A stretch of DNA of 64,000 bases from Exiguobacterium profundum (GTDB lineage Bacteria; Bacillota; Bacilli; Exiguobacteriales; Exiguobacteriaceae). Shown one piece after another: positions 54,548-63,962 of this stretch (within the stretch, counting starts at the first letter, position 1; each line of letters opens with the position of its first letter). The position numbers and the translations under genes were made by a program. The notes under the pieces were generated by a model. That model was not told the DNA's origin and ran no database searches. It worked only from the letters and a program-made list of their open reading frames with translations. The stretch covers positions 2,400,626-2,464,625 of the forward strand of contig NZ_MRSV01000001.1 in NCBI RefSeq assembly GCF_001909285.1, written 5' to 3'.

Positions 54548-56872
54548 ATGAATACCCAAAAGAATTGGTCATTTTTAGTTACAAATCTAGTACCGGATGA
54601 AGATACCAAATTCACTTACGATGAATTTAGTAAGTGGATGACTGATTCACCCACAGAGGCCATGGTTTACTTAGATGGTATTTTTCAATCTTTAACTTTG
54701 AAGCGAATGTATATGTTAGCTAAAAAAACCGGGCGTCCCGCTCTCTCGGAACGATACTTTGCTCGACATGTTATCAAACATGGTTGGCAAAAACTTAAAG
54801 TTGAACTTAACGCTTCTATGAAAGAATTGAAGTGGGCCCACCGTTACATAGAAATAAGTGATTTATATACAAAACGTAACTTATTGAAAACAGAGACAAT
54901 GGAGGCATTCGAAAAATTAATTGCACTAACAGAAGTATTTCTACAAGAATCTGAAGAGTCCTTTGATGACTCTTTCAAAGAGAATATGACTGATGCTATT
55001 GTTGAAACTTCAGATGTATTCATGATGCCCCCTAATTCTCTATACGAATCCGATAGTGTACAAAAACAGCAAACTTCTGAGGAATTTTATATGGAAAATG
55101 ATTTTTCAGCAAAAAATGAAGAAGAGGAAATGAATGAAGAAATCGAAATGGATGAGTCGGTTCATGAACATATTGATGAACCATCCCAACCATCAACTGA
55201 ATTGGAAACTAGTATTTTATTAGAACGTTTACGAATGCTCCAGTCATCTTCTAAAGAGTCAGTCGTTAACGCTGACAGCTTTGGTTTGTTTCGAGAGTAT
55301 ATGCACATCAATCGTCCGATTCAAAACTCTCTTCTTGAAACATTAGAAAAAGTTAATGCGGAATCAACTCCTCAACTGATTTTATTGAGCGGTAGTGTTG
55401 GGGACGGGAAAAGTCATTTGCTCGCTTATGTAAAAGAAAAATATCCGGACTTGGTCACTAACGTTAGGATTCATAACGATTCAACCGAGTCATTTGATCC
55501 ATCTAAGAGTTCGATCGAAACTTTAGATAATGTCATGTCATCTTTCTACAGACAAGACTCAAATACAAAACATCTATTGATTGCCATCAACCTAGGTGTA
55601 CTACACAATTTCTATAGTTTTGCCGAGTCTGAAAACCGATATGACTCACTCAGAAAGTTTATCGATGCATCAGACATTTTTGGACATGGAGAGCATATCG
55701 TCTACTCTTTAGATTCTATCCATCTATTGAATATCGCAGGTTTTCAAACATATAGTGTCGGTGAAGAAGGAGCCCACTCTTTCTTTTTCACTAGCATTCT
55801 CGAGAAAATCGTTTCTGAATCAAATGAAAACCCGTTTTATACTGCATATCTAGAAGATACAAATCATGGTCATCGCTCTATTGTGCATGACAACTATGAT
55901 TTCTTATCTAATCCATCTGTACGTGAATCTGTTGTCAATGTAATCATTCAAGCCATGGTAAAAGAAAAACTCATTATTTCTACTCGTGCATTTTACAATT
56001 TTATTTTCGATATCTTAGTTCCATCAGACTTAAATCTCGACCGTGAGAGACCGGAAGCAGCATTACCAAATCTGATTTTTGGTCATCCTGATCGCTCTAA
56101 TATTCTAAGTTCATTACATCAAAATGATCCGATTTCATTCCGTATTCCATACTTTGATGAATTAATCACCAAGTATGTGCTGTCACAGCATCCTCAAGAA
56201 ATTGCTAAGAATGAATTAAAAGAGATTGGAGACGTATATAGTTTCATACATCATACACCAGAAAACGAAAGTAAACTAAATACTTTGGGAGCATTTCTAG
56301 TGCGTAGCTACTCACTCCTAAATCCAAAAGAAGTCGATCAGTCCTATATGAATTTTTTACAATATGTAAAGGCGTACTACCTTGGTGATGGTGAGAATAT
56401 CGAATCGTTATTTGAACTCATTCGTAGTGTCATTTATTTATGGAAAGGATCTCCGCGAGAAAATTATCTCTTTGTTGACAGCACGAATAATGAATATCGC
56501 GTGGCATATCCATTCCAAGCGGAAGAAATCGTAGACCAACGCCTCTTTGACAGTGCTGAAACTAAAGATGATGCTTTTTATCGCTTCAGTCCATTTATAC
56601 GAATCGGTTTTGACGTAAATGGGAAGGAGATTCTTTTTGATCTTGACTATAAATTGTATAACTTACTGGTAAAAATACAGCATGGATATAGGCCAAATCG
56701 TAATGACTTAAGAGATGCTGTGCAGTTTATTGACTTTTATGATGAACTCATCCGGTATACAGATAAATCAAAATCAATTCTTCTAGTCTCCACTCATGAT
56801 CGCTCGATGGTGGAACTATCTAAACCAAAGTTCAGCAAATCAAAATTCGAAGTTAGAAAGGTGAAGCAGTAA
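54548..56872 (+). CDS. dptF: DptF, phosphorothioation-dependent restriction ATPase, with an N-terminal extension
   Basis: The 774-residue protein contains a full DptF domain from about residue 225: EYMHINRPIQNSLLETL, the P-loop GSVGDGKS (282-289), then VRIHNDSTESFDPSKSS and LLIAINLGVLHNF. These match the Dnd-associated DptF family. DptF, DptG and DptH together cut or damage DNA lacking phosphorothioate. The first 220 residues are unusual: a helical, possibly HTH-like part (about 45-115, KKTGRPALSERYFARHVIKH) and an acidic linker (150-225). DptF proteins I recall are shorter. AT-rich codons indicate transfer. AAGGAA precedes the ATG. Confidence 0.9.
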   Translation: MNTQKNWSFLVTNLVPDEDTKFTYDEFSKWMTDSPTEAMVYLDGIFQSLTLKRMYMLAKKTGRPALSERYFARHVIKHGWQKLKVELNASMKELKWAHRYIEISDLYTKRNLLKTETMEAFEKLIALTEVFLQESEESFDDSFKENMTDAIVETSDVFMMPPNSLYESDSVQKQQTSEEFYMENDFSAKNEEEEMNEEIEMDESVHEHIDEPSQPSTELETSILLERLRMLQSSSKESVVNADSFGLFREYMHINRPIQNSLLETLEKVNAESTPQLILLSGSVGDGKSHLLAYVKEKYPDLVTNVRIHNDSTESFDPSKSSIETLDNVMSSFYRQDSNTKHLLIAINLGVLHNFYSFAESENRYDSLRKFIDASDIFGHGEHIVYSLDSIHLLNIAGFQTYSVGEEGAHSFFFTSILEKIVSESNENPFYTAYLEDTNHGHRSIVHDNYDFLSNPSVRESVVNVIIQAMVKEKLIISTRAFYNFIFDILVPSDLNLDRERPEAALPNLIFGHPDRSNILSSLHQNDPISFRIPYFDELITKYVLSQHPQEIAKNELKEIGDVYSFIHHTPENESKLNTLGAFLVRSYSLLNPKEVDQSYMNFLQYVKAYYLGDGENIESLFELIRSVIYLWKGSPRENYLFVDSTNNEYRVAYPFQAEEIVDQRLFDSAETKDDAFYRFSPFIRIGFDVNGKEILFDLDYKLYNLLVKIQHGYRPNRNDLRDAVQFIDFYDELIRYTDKSKSILLVSTHDRSMVELSKPKFSKSKFEVRKVKQ

Positions 56873-56873
56873 T

Positions 56874-58265
56874 ATGATAAATACTCAAGATGTAAAAAAT
56901 TTCGAATTAGACTGGGAACTTCTCGAGTCATTTCTGATTCAAAATAAAGGCTATCGTTATTCACGTAGAAAAAATACATTTGTATTACCTTTACCTACAC
57001 GTGAACCGGAACGATCAAAGTTCGAAAGCGGCTTCTGGCCAATAACTGGCGGTATCGTGAGATTGTTATCTAATGAACCGCTCATTCCTGAACATCCTAA
57101 GTTGGACGAGAATCACATCCTGTCGATTGGAAAATTTGATTCCGAAGAAACGAGTGAATGGTTCAAATATTTTATCAAGAGTCAGCAACGTAAAATCGAA
57201 GAAATAGAGATTTCTAGTTTGTCGCAACTTCCTCTACTCACATTAAGTGAGAAAAAAGAGAGGAATGGTCAAATCGATTTCATTAACTATGTCTATGGCA
57301 CGTTGATTGAAGGAAATGAAGAATTTCTTTCACCACTGTTTTTAGATGAAAACAATGATGATCTTCTGACACAAATTTTTCGAAGTTCTCGCTCGACGAA
57401 TAAGTCTACATTCAATAGTCCTTATTCATGTTTGTTCCCACGTTTAAAAGAACAATTTAAAGAAGATTTGATTCATTTATCCAGAAATCCAAGATTCTTC
57501 TTAGACAATTTAAATCATCTATTCATTCAATATACGTTTATCTTGATGTCCCAGACTGTTCTTCAAACTAATCGATTTACAAAATTTGATAATGACAAAC
57601 TCATTCCGCTCTATTTTTTAATGGAATGGGAAAAGGCAGCCCGCTGGCGTACAAGTTATACGAACGGCTATCGATTGTTAAAAGAACAGGTGAAGGATTT
57701 TTACAAACATGAGCATGCACTGAATATCGTTTCTCAAACACCAGCATTTCAGTCACAAAAAAACTTATATTATCATCATATTGATGAATTATTAACTACA
57801 GCTGGTGAGGATTCAAAGAAAAATTATATTCAATCACTCTATCATTGGATGAATAATTTCTATACGCAGTATAAAGGTATCGAAACCCCACAATACAATG
57901 CTGATAGCACGTTAGATGAAGCCTTTAGAGACTTAGCCGAAGCAATCTCAATTGGATTGAATAAAGAGTTAAAGTCTCGATATCCTGCCGCACTTGACGT
58001 CTTTCTATTAAAATTCTATAGAAAACATGGTGGTTCACTTGGCTCATTACTTGCCGTAAATCAAGAACAATTATTGACTCTTATAGCTTGCTCAATTAAA
58101 CAGGACAAGATTGAATTGAATAGGCTTTGGATTGAACTTGAATTAAGAGGACTATTCTTTGATCATCACTCAAAAGAAGAAATTGTTGGGCTATTGGATA
58201 AACTAAACTATTTGGAAAAGAAAAGTGATAGCGGGGATGCACAGTATGTCAAATCAATTTTATGA
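56874..58265 (+). CDS. dptG: DptG, phosphorothioation-dependent restriction protein
   Basis: This 463-residue soluble protein has the size and place of DptG between dptF and dptH. Segments such as RSTNKSTFNSPYSCLFPRLK and LEKKSDSGDAQYVKSIL fit that family as far as I can judge. No catalytic motif is visible. It starts 1 nt after the dptF stop with AAAGGTGA upstream, and overlaps dptH by 20 nt, so the three are translationally coupled. Assignment rests mainly on context. Confidence 0.85.
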   Translation: MINTQDVKNFELDWELLESFLIQNKGYRYSRRKNTFVLPLPTREPERSKFESGFWPITGGIVRLLSNEPLIPEHPKLDENHILSIGKFDSEETSEWFKYFIKSQQRKIEEIEISSLSQLPLLTLSEKKERNGQIDFINYVYGTLIEGNEEFLSPLFLDENNDDLLTQIFRSSRSTNKSTFNSPYSCLFPRLKEQFKEDLIHLSRNPRFFLDNLNHLFIQYTFILMSQTVLQTNRFTKFDNDKLIPLYFLMEWEKAARWRTSYTNGYRLLKEQVKDFYKHEHALNIVSQTPAFQSQKNLYYHHIDELLTTAGEDSKKNYIQSLYHWMNNFYTQYKGIETPQYNADSTLDEAFRDLAEAISIGLNKELKSRYPAALDVFLLKFYRKHGGSLGSLLAVNQEQLLTLIACSIKQDKIELNRLWIELELRGLFFDHHSKEEIVGLLDKLNYLEKKSDSGDAQYVKSIL

Positions 58266-61200
58266 ATTTATCACACAACAATTATTACAATTCTTTAAAC
58301 ATGAGATTCAACAAAATAGAACAGATCGTTATTACGTCTATCTTCCGACAAAACAAGATGTAAAAGAAATGTATGATGCACTTTCAGGTTTAAGCGTTTC
58401 TGAAACCTTCACATATAAACATCCATTCGGAAAAGAAAATTATGTGACCAACTCACTTAACTTTTCTACAGGAAAATTAGTAATAGCAAGTTCGCTTGAT
58501 ACAGATATTGATTATCTCGTTACTCTGAGAAATGAAATGAGTGAACAAAGCGGACAATGGTCTAATACTTCCTTAATGATTCTGACTGATAATTTAAATG
58601 ACTCTATCCGAGGTGGAAGTATCGACTTGACTTCTGAAGGTCGTCCATTGCACATTAGCAAAATCATTCAACATTTAGATCAACAATTGGCAAGTAGTGA
58701 TTTATCGAAATCTGAACAAATGATTATCGCCGATTATTTAAAACGTCGTAATCAACAAAAACAGATTACGAATGGTTCATTTCTAGATTTCATCGATATT
58801 TTAGGTCTTTTACACAAAGATACGCTTGATTCGGATGACTATACCTCATTACAGTACTTTCAAGATGGCGACCTAAGTTCGCTTATTCGTGAACGAGATG
58901 AAAAAAATGTTGGGTCAGCTTCATGGAAAAAGATAAACCGACAAATCGAGAATCGCTTATCAGAAAATCACGAATTATTCGAAGATGTAGAACGTTACTT
59001 CACGTTAGGAAACACTCGTGAAAAACTAGAAGAGCGATTTGATAACGGGGCCACAAAATTAAAAGAGGATACTTGGCAACAAGCTGATTACACTGTATTG
59101 AAAGAATGGGAAGAGAAAGCAAAATCAAATCGAGATATTCAATTCATATCCGAAAAAATGATTGCAAAAACAGACGGCTCTAAATTACCAACTTCACATT
59201 TTTGGAAACGCCCACAGTCTGAAACTAAATCAGGTCAAAGAACTTGGCACATCATCGTCTTTTCTACACAAGAAGCAGACACAGTTCAAATCCATCTTCC
59301 TTTTGACCGTTTTACGTCGAAGCAATTTTTGGACAATAAAAGTGCAAAATCAACCGTAAGTTCTGGACATTCTCTTATTACTACGATTGAAAATAATTCC
59401 ACCCAAGTTACTTTCTCACGGGTACGCTACAAACATGAAGGCCAGACTTCCACTACTTATTTATTTAATATTGCAGTTGTTCCACTGTCGCCTGAGTTTT
59501 TAAATCCATATCAATCACGATATTTGATTGATACGACACCTAAAAATCAACAAGCGATTCGCTTAATACTTGATGGCCATCATTTAGTTGAACTCGGGGA
59601 CGGTTCGGGACAAATAAATGATGTTGTTGTTGGTTCATCAGAAGCGATTAAGATTGGACATAATGATGTCATCACTCTTCCTTTAAATACTCTTGATGAA
59701 GGAGAATCTCGCGTTCGATTCTCTGTAATGATTGATGAAGTTGAGGTCCCACTAGCTATTAAAGACGAGATGTTAAAAACTACTCCTTTAGATGGTGTTA
59801 GTATTTGGACGAGAAAGAGAAAAGATGAAACATCATTTTTAATCGACTCAGATTATAAAACTATCCATAATGGTCAACGCACTTACTCTACCAAATCAAT
59901 AGACCGAAACTTCTTTAAAATGGAACAAGATTGGTTAGATGATCATGTACGGTATGCAAAGCAACTTTCCGATGATACTTTCGAGAGCATACCTTTAGAG
60001 TTACCAAGCGCTGTAGAAACGAGTTATGATTTATTTTTAAACACGGTTAAGAGTAAGGGAACAATCCCTTCACTCATGTATTACGATGACCAAGTACAGT
60101 CAGCTGCCTTTGATTTTATAAACAACTACCTGTCTGAAATTGAAAAAATTAAAGCTCAGTCTTTAATGACTGTACAACAACGGAACCTATACCGTTTAGG
60201 ACAAATGGAAACGATTGATGGTTTGTTATTAACCCCATTCTCACCGTTGAACATTGCTTATCAATGGCAAGTGAACTCGGATTTAGGTTCTGAAGATATC
60301 GATTCGAATATTTTAAAAAAATTAAAAGCGAGCTATACTTTGCCTTATGCGTTTAATGTACATGAAATGCTACTGAAGCCAACGGATTATTCTCCATTAC
60401 CTGAATGGCATGAATACGTGATTAGAGAAAAAGTAAGCATAGGTGAAACAAACTCTTACTTAGCAAAAGTTGTAGAAGAGAAAATGACCCACTTTGCTGA
60501 TCATTACGACTATCTATTCTCAATACAAAATTCGGCTCCGCTCTGTATCAATGTTATCAATGTCACAAATGATGAAGAAATTTTAAAAGGAATTATTTCT
60601 TGGTTCAAAAATCAAATTTCTTCGAAAGGTGTTCTCGAAAACATCAAACCACTTGAGGTGTCTTTATATCTACCAAACGCTTCTGGTTTAAGTGCTTTTG
60701 ATACATTAAACGAGATAGAGACTGCTGAACAATTAAAAGAGGAATTCGGTATCGACTTATCTATTGATGACTTCGAAATAGATGATGTTTTACATGTTCT
60801 TCAACAGTCTATTCTTTATCGAAAGTTAGACTTAGAGGAACCAATCCTCTATTCTCATATTTCATTTTATAAAATGGGAAATGAATCGAGAATCGTTACA
60901 CAACCGATGCGTGATTTATCAAATAGCATGAACTTAGACGGTTTATTCACTACCGTATCATCGGTTCAAAGTGATGATACCGGATACCGCGTTGGATTCG
61001 GTACAAAAGGAGCCGACATTAACAGAAGTCTTATGACAAAATTCGGCTCACTTTATAATGAACTTACAGCCAACATGAAAGACGGTGGACACAGTTCTTA
61101 TATGAAAGATGTTTCATTGACAATGCACATCGATGTTGCTGATAAAGACGAACTCGAAAAAATTTATAGCGCCTCACATTGGGTAACGTTTATTGATCCA

Positions 61201-63423
61201 CCAGTCGGATTAGATTTCTTTAAATCGTCTTCAGACAATTTGATCATTGTACATTACAGCGACCAATATTCATCAACAAATGGATATGATGCCATCACTG
61301 TAACTGACAAATCAAAACAATATTTTAATGTGATTGAGGAATTTGTTAATTCTCAGGGTGTGACATCTACGCAAGAACAGATAGAAGAAACAATTCGTGC
61401 TTTCAACACGTTTAACGGAGAATGGTTACTTCGAGCTGTCCAAGGAAGAGGATACGATAAACGAGAAAAGATGAGTATTGTTTCAGCAATTAAAGAAACA
61501 CTATTGCTTTTTAATGAAGAAAACACGATTTGGGTACCAATTTCTATGGAAGAAGTCGTGCGTGTTACAGGCAATGTGAAACTTAGTAAACGTGCTGGTC
61601 TATTTTCAGGAAAGACAATTGGTCGAAAAGGAAATTGCAGCGATGATTTATTGATGATTGGACTAGAAATAGATCAAACACAATTAAAGGTACATTTATT
61701 CCCGGTAGAAGTTAAAATCGGAATAAATGACAACAGCGTCATCTCAAAAGGTATTTCACAAATCACAGAATTGAAAGCTCGACTAAATGACCATCTACTC
61801 GATTTAACTACTTTTGACGCTAAATTCTTACGAAATTATTTTGTTAGACTCTTCATCAACAATGCAAAAAAAATGCAAGAAAATGAAATTTGGCCTAGTA
61901 AAGATTTTCGTTTAAGTGCAGAGCTAATCGATCGGTTGATGAACGATGATTTTAAAATCGTTGATGAAAAAAGAGCAAAATTCGGAAATGGTGTTCTTGT
62001 CTCATTTAAAAAGCATTCAGAGTCTGTACGTCACTCCAGAAGTCAAGGTGTCGTAATACTAGAGTTACCTGAACAACACGGTTATGAAGCACTTACTCAG
62101 TCTTTAGATTCACTTGAATCTTCCAAAAAGGAAAAATCTTTAGCTCCAACTTTCAAAAATGAAGCCTTTGCTTCACCTGCTGATTCGACAGAACAACAAA
62201 AATCAACAGATGAACTAGAGGACAGAAGGAACTTACCTGAAGACGAAAATCATACTGTTGTTGAACCTGATTTAAAGATTGCCCCACTCACTCAGCCTAA
62301 CCTTGAACTTGTAACTCCAAACGTTGTTAGTCTAGAACAGGTTAGATTGCATCTAGGTAGTGAATTGAATCAAGACTATTATTGGGAATACGGGCATCCA
62401 CGACTATCCAATCGACATCTCCTAATCGGTGGTCGATCCGGTCAAGGAAAAACCTATTTCGTACAGTCTCTTCTATTGCAGTTGGTCGAACAAAATCAAT
62501 CCGCATTGGTGATTGATTATTCGAATAGTTACACACTAAGCCAGCTCGATGAAACATTTGTAAATCGAATGGGCGAAAAATTGACAGAACGCATTGTGTA
62601 TCATGAATCTTTCCCTTTAAACCCTTTTAAACGGAGAGAAAAAGAAATAAGTGGTCGGAAAGAGCCTGAAAAAATTGTTGAAGTTGCCAGAAGAGTAGCT
62701 GCAGTTTTTGCCTCTGTATATAGAGGTTTAGGCGATCAACAGAAAAATGCGATTTATATGGCAACTAAAAATGGTATTGAAAAATACGGAGAAGACATGC
62801 GAATGGAACTTCTCATTGAAGAACTTGAAAATCTAGAAACATCATCAAAATCAACAATCCAGTCTGTCATTAGTCGACTAACCCAGATGGTTGACATGGA
62901 TCCGTTTGACTATGAATCGGATAATGACTGGAGTAAAATTTTTGAGAGTAACGGGGTTACCGTTATTCAACTTGAAGGATATGACCAAGACGAGATTAAA
63001 AAATTGCTGGCAGAGTTCATCCTTTGGGACCTATGGTACTACTCACTATCAGGATCTAAAGATAAGCCGATGCCTGTTATTTTAGATGAGGCACAAAACT
63101 TATCTTTCCGTGATGATTCTCCATCGGCAAAAATTCTTCGAGAAGGTCGCAAATTTGGCTGGTCAGCTTGGTTCGCCACACAGTCATTTAGTAACTTCGA
63201 CAAAGAAGAACTTGCTATCTTAGACAATGCGGGTACTAAAATCTACTTCGCGCCTGCCGATAGCGAATTAAAAGTAATTGCAAATCGCATTGGTACCATA
63301 TCTTTAGATGATTTGCGTAGTTTGAAAAAAGCTCACTGTCTCGCTGTTGGACAATTCAAAATTAGTGATGCGGAATTGAGTAATCAAGAATTTCATCATG
63401 TTCAAGTTCCACCAATGAAATGA
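58246..63423 (+). CDS. dptH: DptH, phosphorothioation-dependent restriction protein with HerA-like ATPase
   Basis: This 1725-residue protein has a C-terminal HerA/FtsK-like ATPase: Walker A GRSGQGKT (about 1397-1404) and Walker B MPVILDEAQNL (about 1608-1618). The N-terminal 1100 residues have no motif I recognise. At 1133-1172 lies a plausible PD-(D/E)xK nuclease core: Asp1133/Asp1134, Glu1155-Val-Lys1157 and Gln1172. A charged low-complexity linker (about 1290-1350) precedes the ATPase. ATG at 58246 has GGGGATG upstream; an earlier GTG at 58225 lacks support. DptH is the largest Dnd restriction component. Confidence 0.9.
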   Translation: MSNQFYEFITQQLLQFFKHEIQQNRTDRYYVYLPTKQDVKEMYDALSGLSVSETFTYKHPFGKENYVTNSLNFSTGKLVIASSLDTDIDYLVTLRNEMSEQSGQWSNTSLMILTDNLNDSIRGGSIDLTSEGRPLHISKIIQHLDQQLASSDLSKSEQMIIADYLKRRNQQKQITNGSFLDFIDILGLLHKDTLDSDDYTSLQYFQDGDLSSLIRERDEKNVGSASWKKINRQIENRLSENHELFEDVERYFTLGNTREKLEERFDNGATKLKEDTWQQADYTVLKEWEEKAKSNRDIQFISEKMIAKTDGSKLPTSHFWKRPQSETKSGQRTWHIIVFSTQEADTVQIHLPFDRFTSKQFLDNKSAKSTVSSGHSLITTIENNSTQVTFSRVRYKHEGQTSTTYLFNIAVVPLSPEFLNPYQSRYLIDTTPKNQQAIRLILDGHHLVELGDGSGQINDVVVGSSEAIKIGHNDVITLPLNTLDEGESRVRFSVMIDEVEVPLAIKDEMLKTTPLDGVSIWTRKRKDETSFLIDSDYKTIHNGQRTYSTKSIDRNFFKMEQDWLDDHVRYAKQLSDDTFESIPLELPSAVETSYDLFLNTVKSKGTIPSLMYYDDQVQSAAFDFINNYLSEIEKIKAQSLMTVQQRNLYRLGQMETIDGLLLTPFSPLNIAYQWQVNSDLGSEDIDSNILKKLKASYTLPYAFNVHEMLLKPTDYSPLPEWHEYVIREKVSIGETNSYLAKVVEEKMTHFADHYDYLFSIQNSAPLCINVINVTNDEEILKGIISWFKNQISSKGVLENIKPLEVSLYLPNASGLSAFDTLNEIETAEQLKEEFGIDLSIDDFEIDDVLHVLQQSILYRKLDLEEPILYSHISFYKMGNESRIVTQPMRDLSNSMNLDGLFTTVSSVQSDDTGYRVGFGTKGADINRSLMTKFGSLYNELTANMKDGGHSSYMKDVSLTMHIDVADKDELEKIYSASHWVTFIDPPVGLDFFKSSSDNLIIVHYSDQYSSTNGYDAITVTDKSKQYFNVIEEFVNSQGVTSTQEQIEETIRAFNTFNGEWLLRAVQGRGYDKREKMSIVSAIKETLLLFNEENTIWVPISMEEVVRVTGNVKLSKRAGLFSGKTIGRKGNCSDDLLMIGLEIDQTQLKVHLFPVEVKIGINDNSVISKGISQITELKARLNDHLLDLTTFDAKFLRNYFVRLFINNAKKMQENEIWPSKDFRLSAELIDRLMNDDFKIVDEKRAKFGNGVLVSFKKHSESVRHSRSQGVVILELPEQHGYEALTQSLDSLESSKKEKSLAPTFKNEAFASPADSTEQQKSTDELEDRRNLPEDENHTVVEPDLKIAPLTQPNLELVTPNVVSLEQVRLHLGSELNQDYYWEYGHPRLSNRHLLIGGRSGQGKTYFVQSLLLQLVEQNQSALVIDYSNSYTLSQLDETFVNRMGEKLTERIVYHESFPLNPFKRREKEISGRKEPEKIVEVARRVAAVFASVYRGLGDQQKNAIYMATKNGIEKYGEDMRMELLIEELENLETSSKSTIQSVISRLTQMVDMDPFDYESDNDWSKIFESNGVTVIQLEGYDQDEIKKLLAEFILWDLWYYSLSGSKDKPMPVILDEAQNLSFRDDSPSAKILREGRKFGWSAWFATQSFSNFDKEELAILDNAGTKIYFAPADSELKVIANRIGTISLDDLRSLKKAHCLAVGQFKISDAELSNQEFHHVQVPPMK

Positions 63424-63457
63424 AAAAACACGCGTCAAATTTTTGGCGCGTGTTTTT
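63424..63457 (+). terminator. Terminator of the dptFGH operon
   Basis: AAAACACGCGTCAAA pairs with TTTGGCGCGTGTTTT (one T-G pair) and is followed by T5. It ends the operon right after dptH, so no dnd gene follows in the same transcript. Confidence 0.88.
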
Positions 63458-63502
63458 CATTTTTTGATTTAAGTACTATTTTAATTATACGTATGCAGAA
63501 TT

Positions 63503-63748
63503 TTATTTTTTCCCTTTATATTCTGAAGAATTGAAATCATGACCAAAAGCTTCCTTCCACAAATCATACGTCTTAAATAATTCTCTTTCACCATTTTTGC
63601 AGAGATGAACATAAGTAAAGTTATAAGGATTTCCTTTTGCTACTCTTACGTAGCCATTTTTCTTAGATATAATTTTTCCTGATAATGAAATGAAGTATAA
63701 ATCTTCAAATCCTTTTGCTCGAACACTCCTAGTCAGTTCATTTTCCAA
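63503..63748 (-). CDS. Small NUMOD4-like protein
   Basis: This 81-residue protein starts with TTG (63748), 7 nt after GGAGGAGG. GFEDLYFISLSGKIISKKNG, then YVRVAKGNPYNFTYVHLCKN and a final YDLWKEAFG, resembles the NUMOD4 module found before HNH domains in homing endonucleases (Y-x-I-S-x-x-G-x-I-x-S, then v-x-L). No HNH domain follows. It may be a stand-alone DNA-binding protein or the remnant of an endonuclease gene. Confidence 0.6.
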   Translation of the reverse strand: MENELTRSVRAKGFEDLYFISLSGKIISKKNGYVRVAKGNPYNFTYVHLCKNGERELFKTYDLWKEAFGHDFNSSEYKGKK

Positions 63749-63776
63749 AATACAACCTCCTCCATCAATAGTATAT

Positions 63777-63962
63777 TTAGTCTACTTCAAACGCCTTCAC
63801 ATACGCTACATGATCCAACATCACAATCAACTCGTCCTCAAACTGTACGAATCCATCGCTCGCATGTCGAAACGCTTGAAAGATCGACTCCAATGCCTCA
63901 TATCGCGTATCCGCCTCCACCATATACGTCAGCACTTCTTCGTTAAGTGAACTACTCGCCAC
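63777..63962 (-). CDS. Short protein of unknown function
   Basis: A 61-residue frame with host-like codon use starts with GTG at 63962, right after an in-frame stop; no good ribosome binding site is visible. An ATG at 63923 is possible. The sequence (EVLTYMVEADTRYEALESIF; DGFVQFEDELIVMLDHVAYV) looks like a real protein, and may be a start-less fragment of a backbone gene at the island border. No function is proposed. Confidence 0.5.
   Translation of the reverse strand: MASSSLNEEVLTYMVEADTRYEALESIFQAFRHASDGFVQFEDELIVMLDHVAYVKAFEVD

Noticed and set aside
58225..58245. Earlier GTG start for dptH
   Set aside because: It would lie deeper inside dptG and lacks a Shine-Dalgarno sequence, while the ATG at 58246 has GGGGATG upstream.
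45906..63960. CRISPR array, transposase, integrase or direct-repeat attachment sites at the accessory regions
   Set aside because: I looked for short regularly spaced repeats, recombinase motifs and matching flanks and found none.
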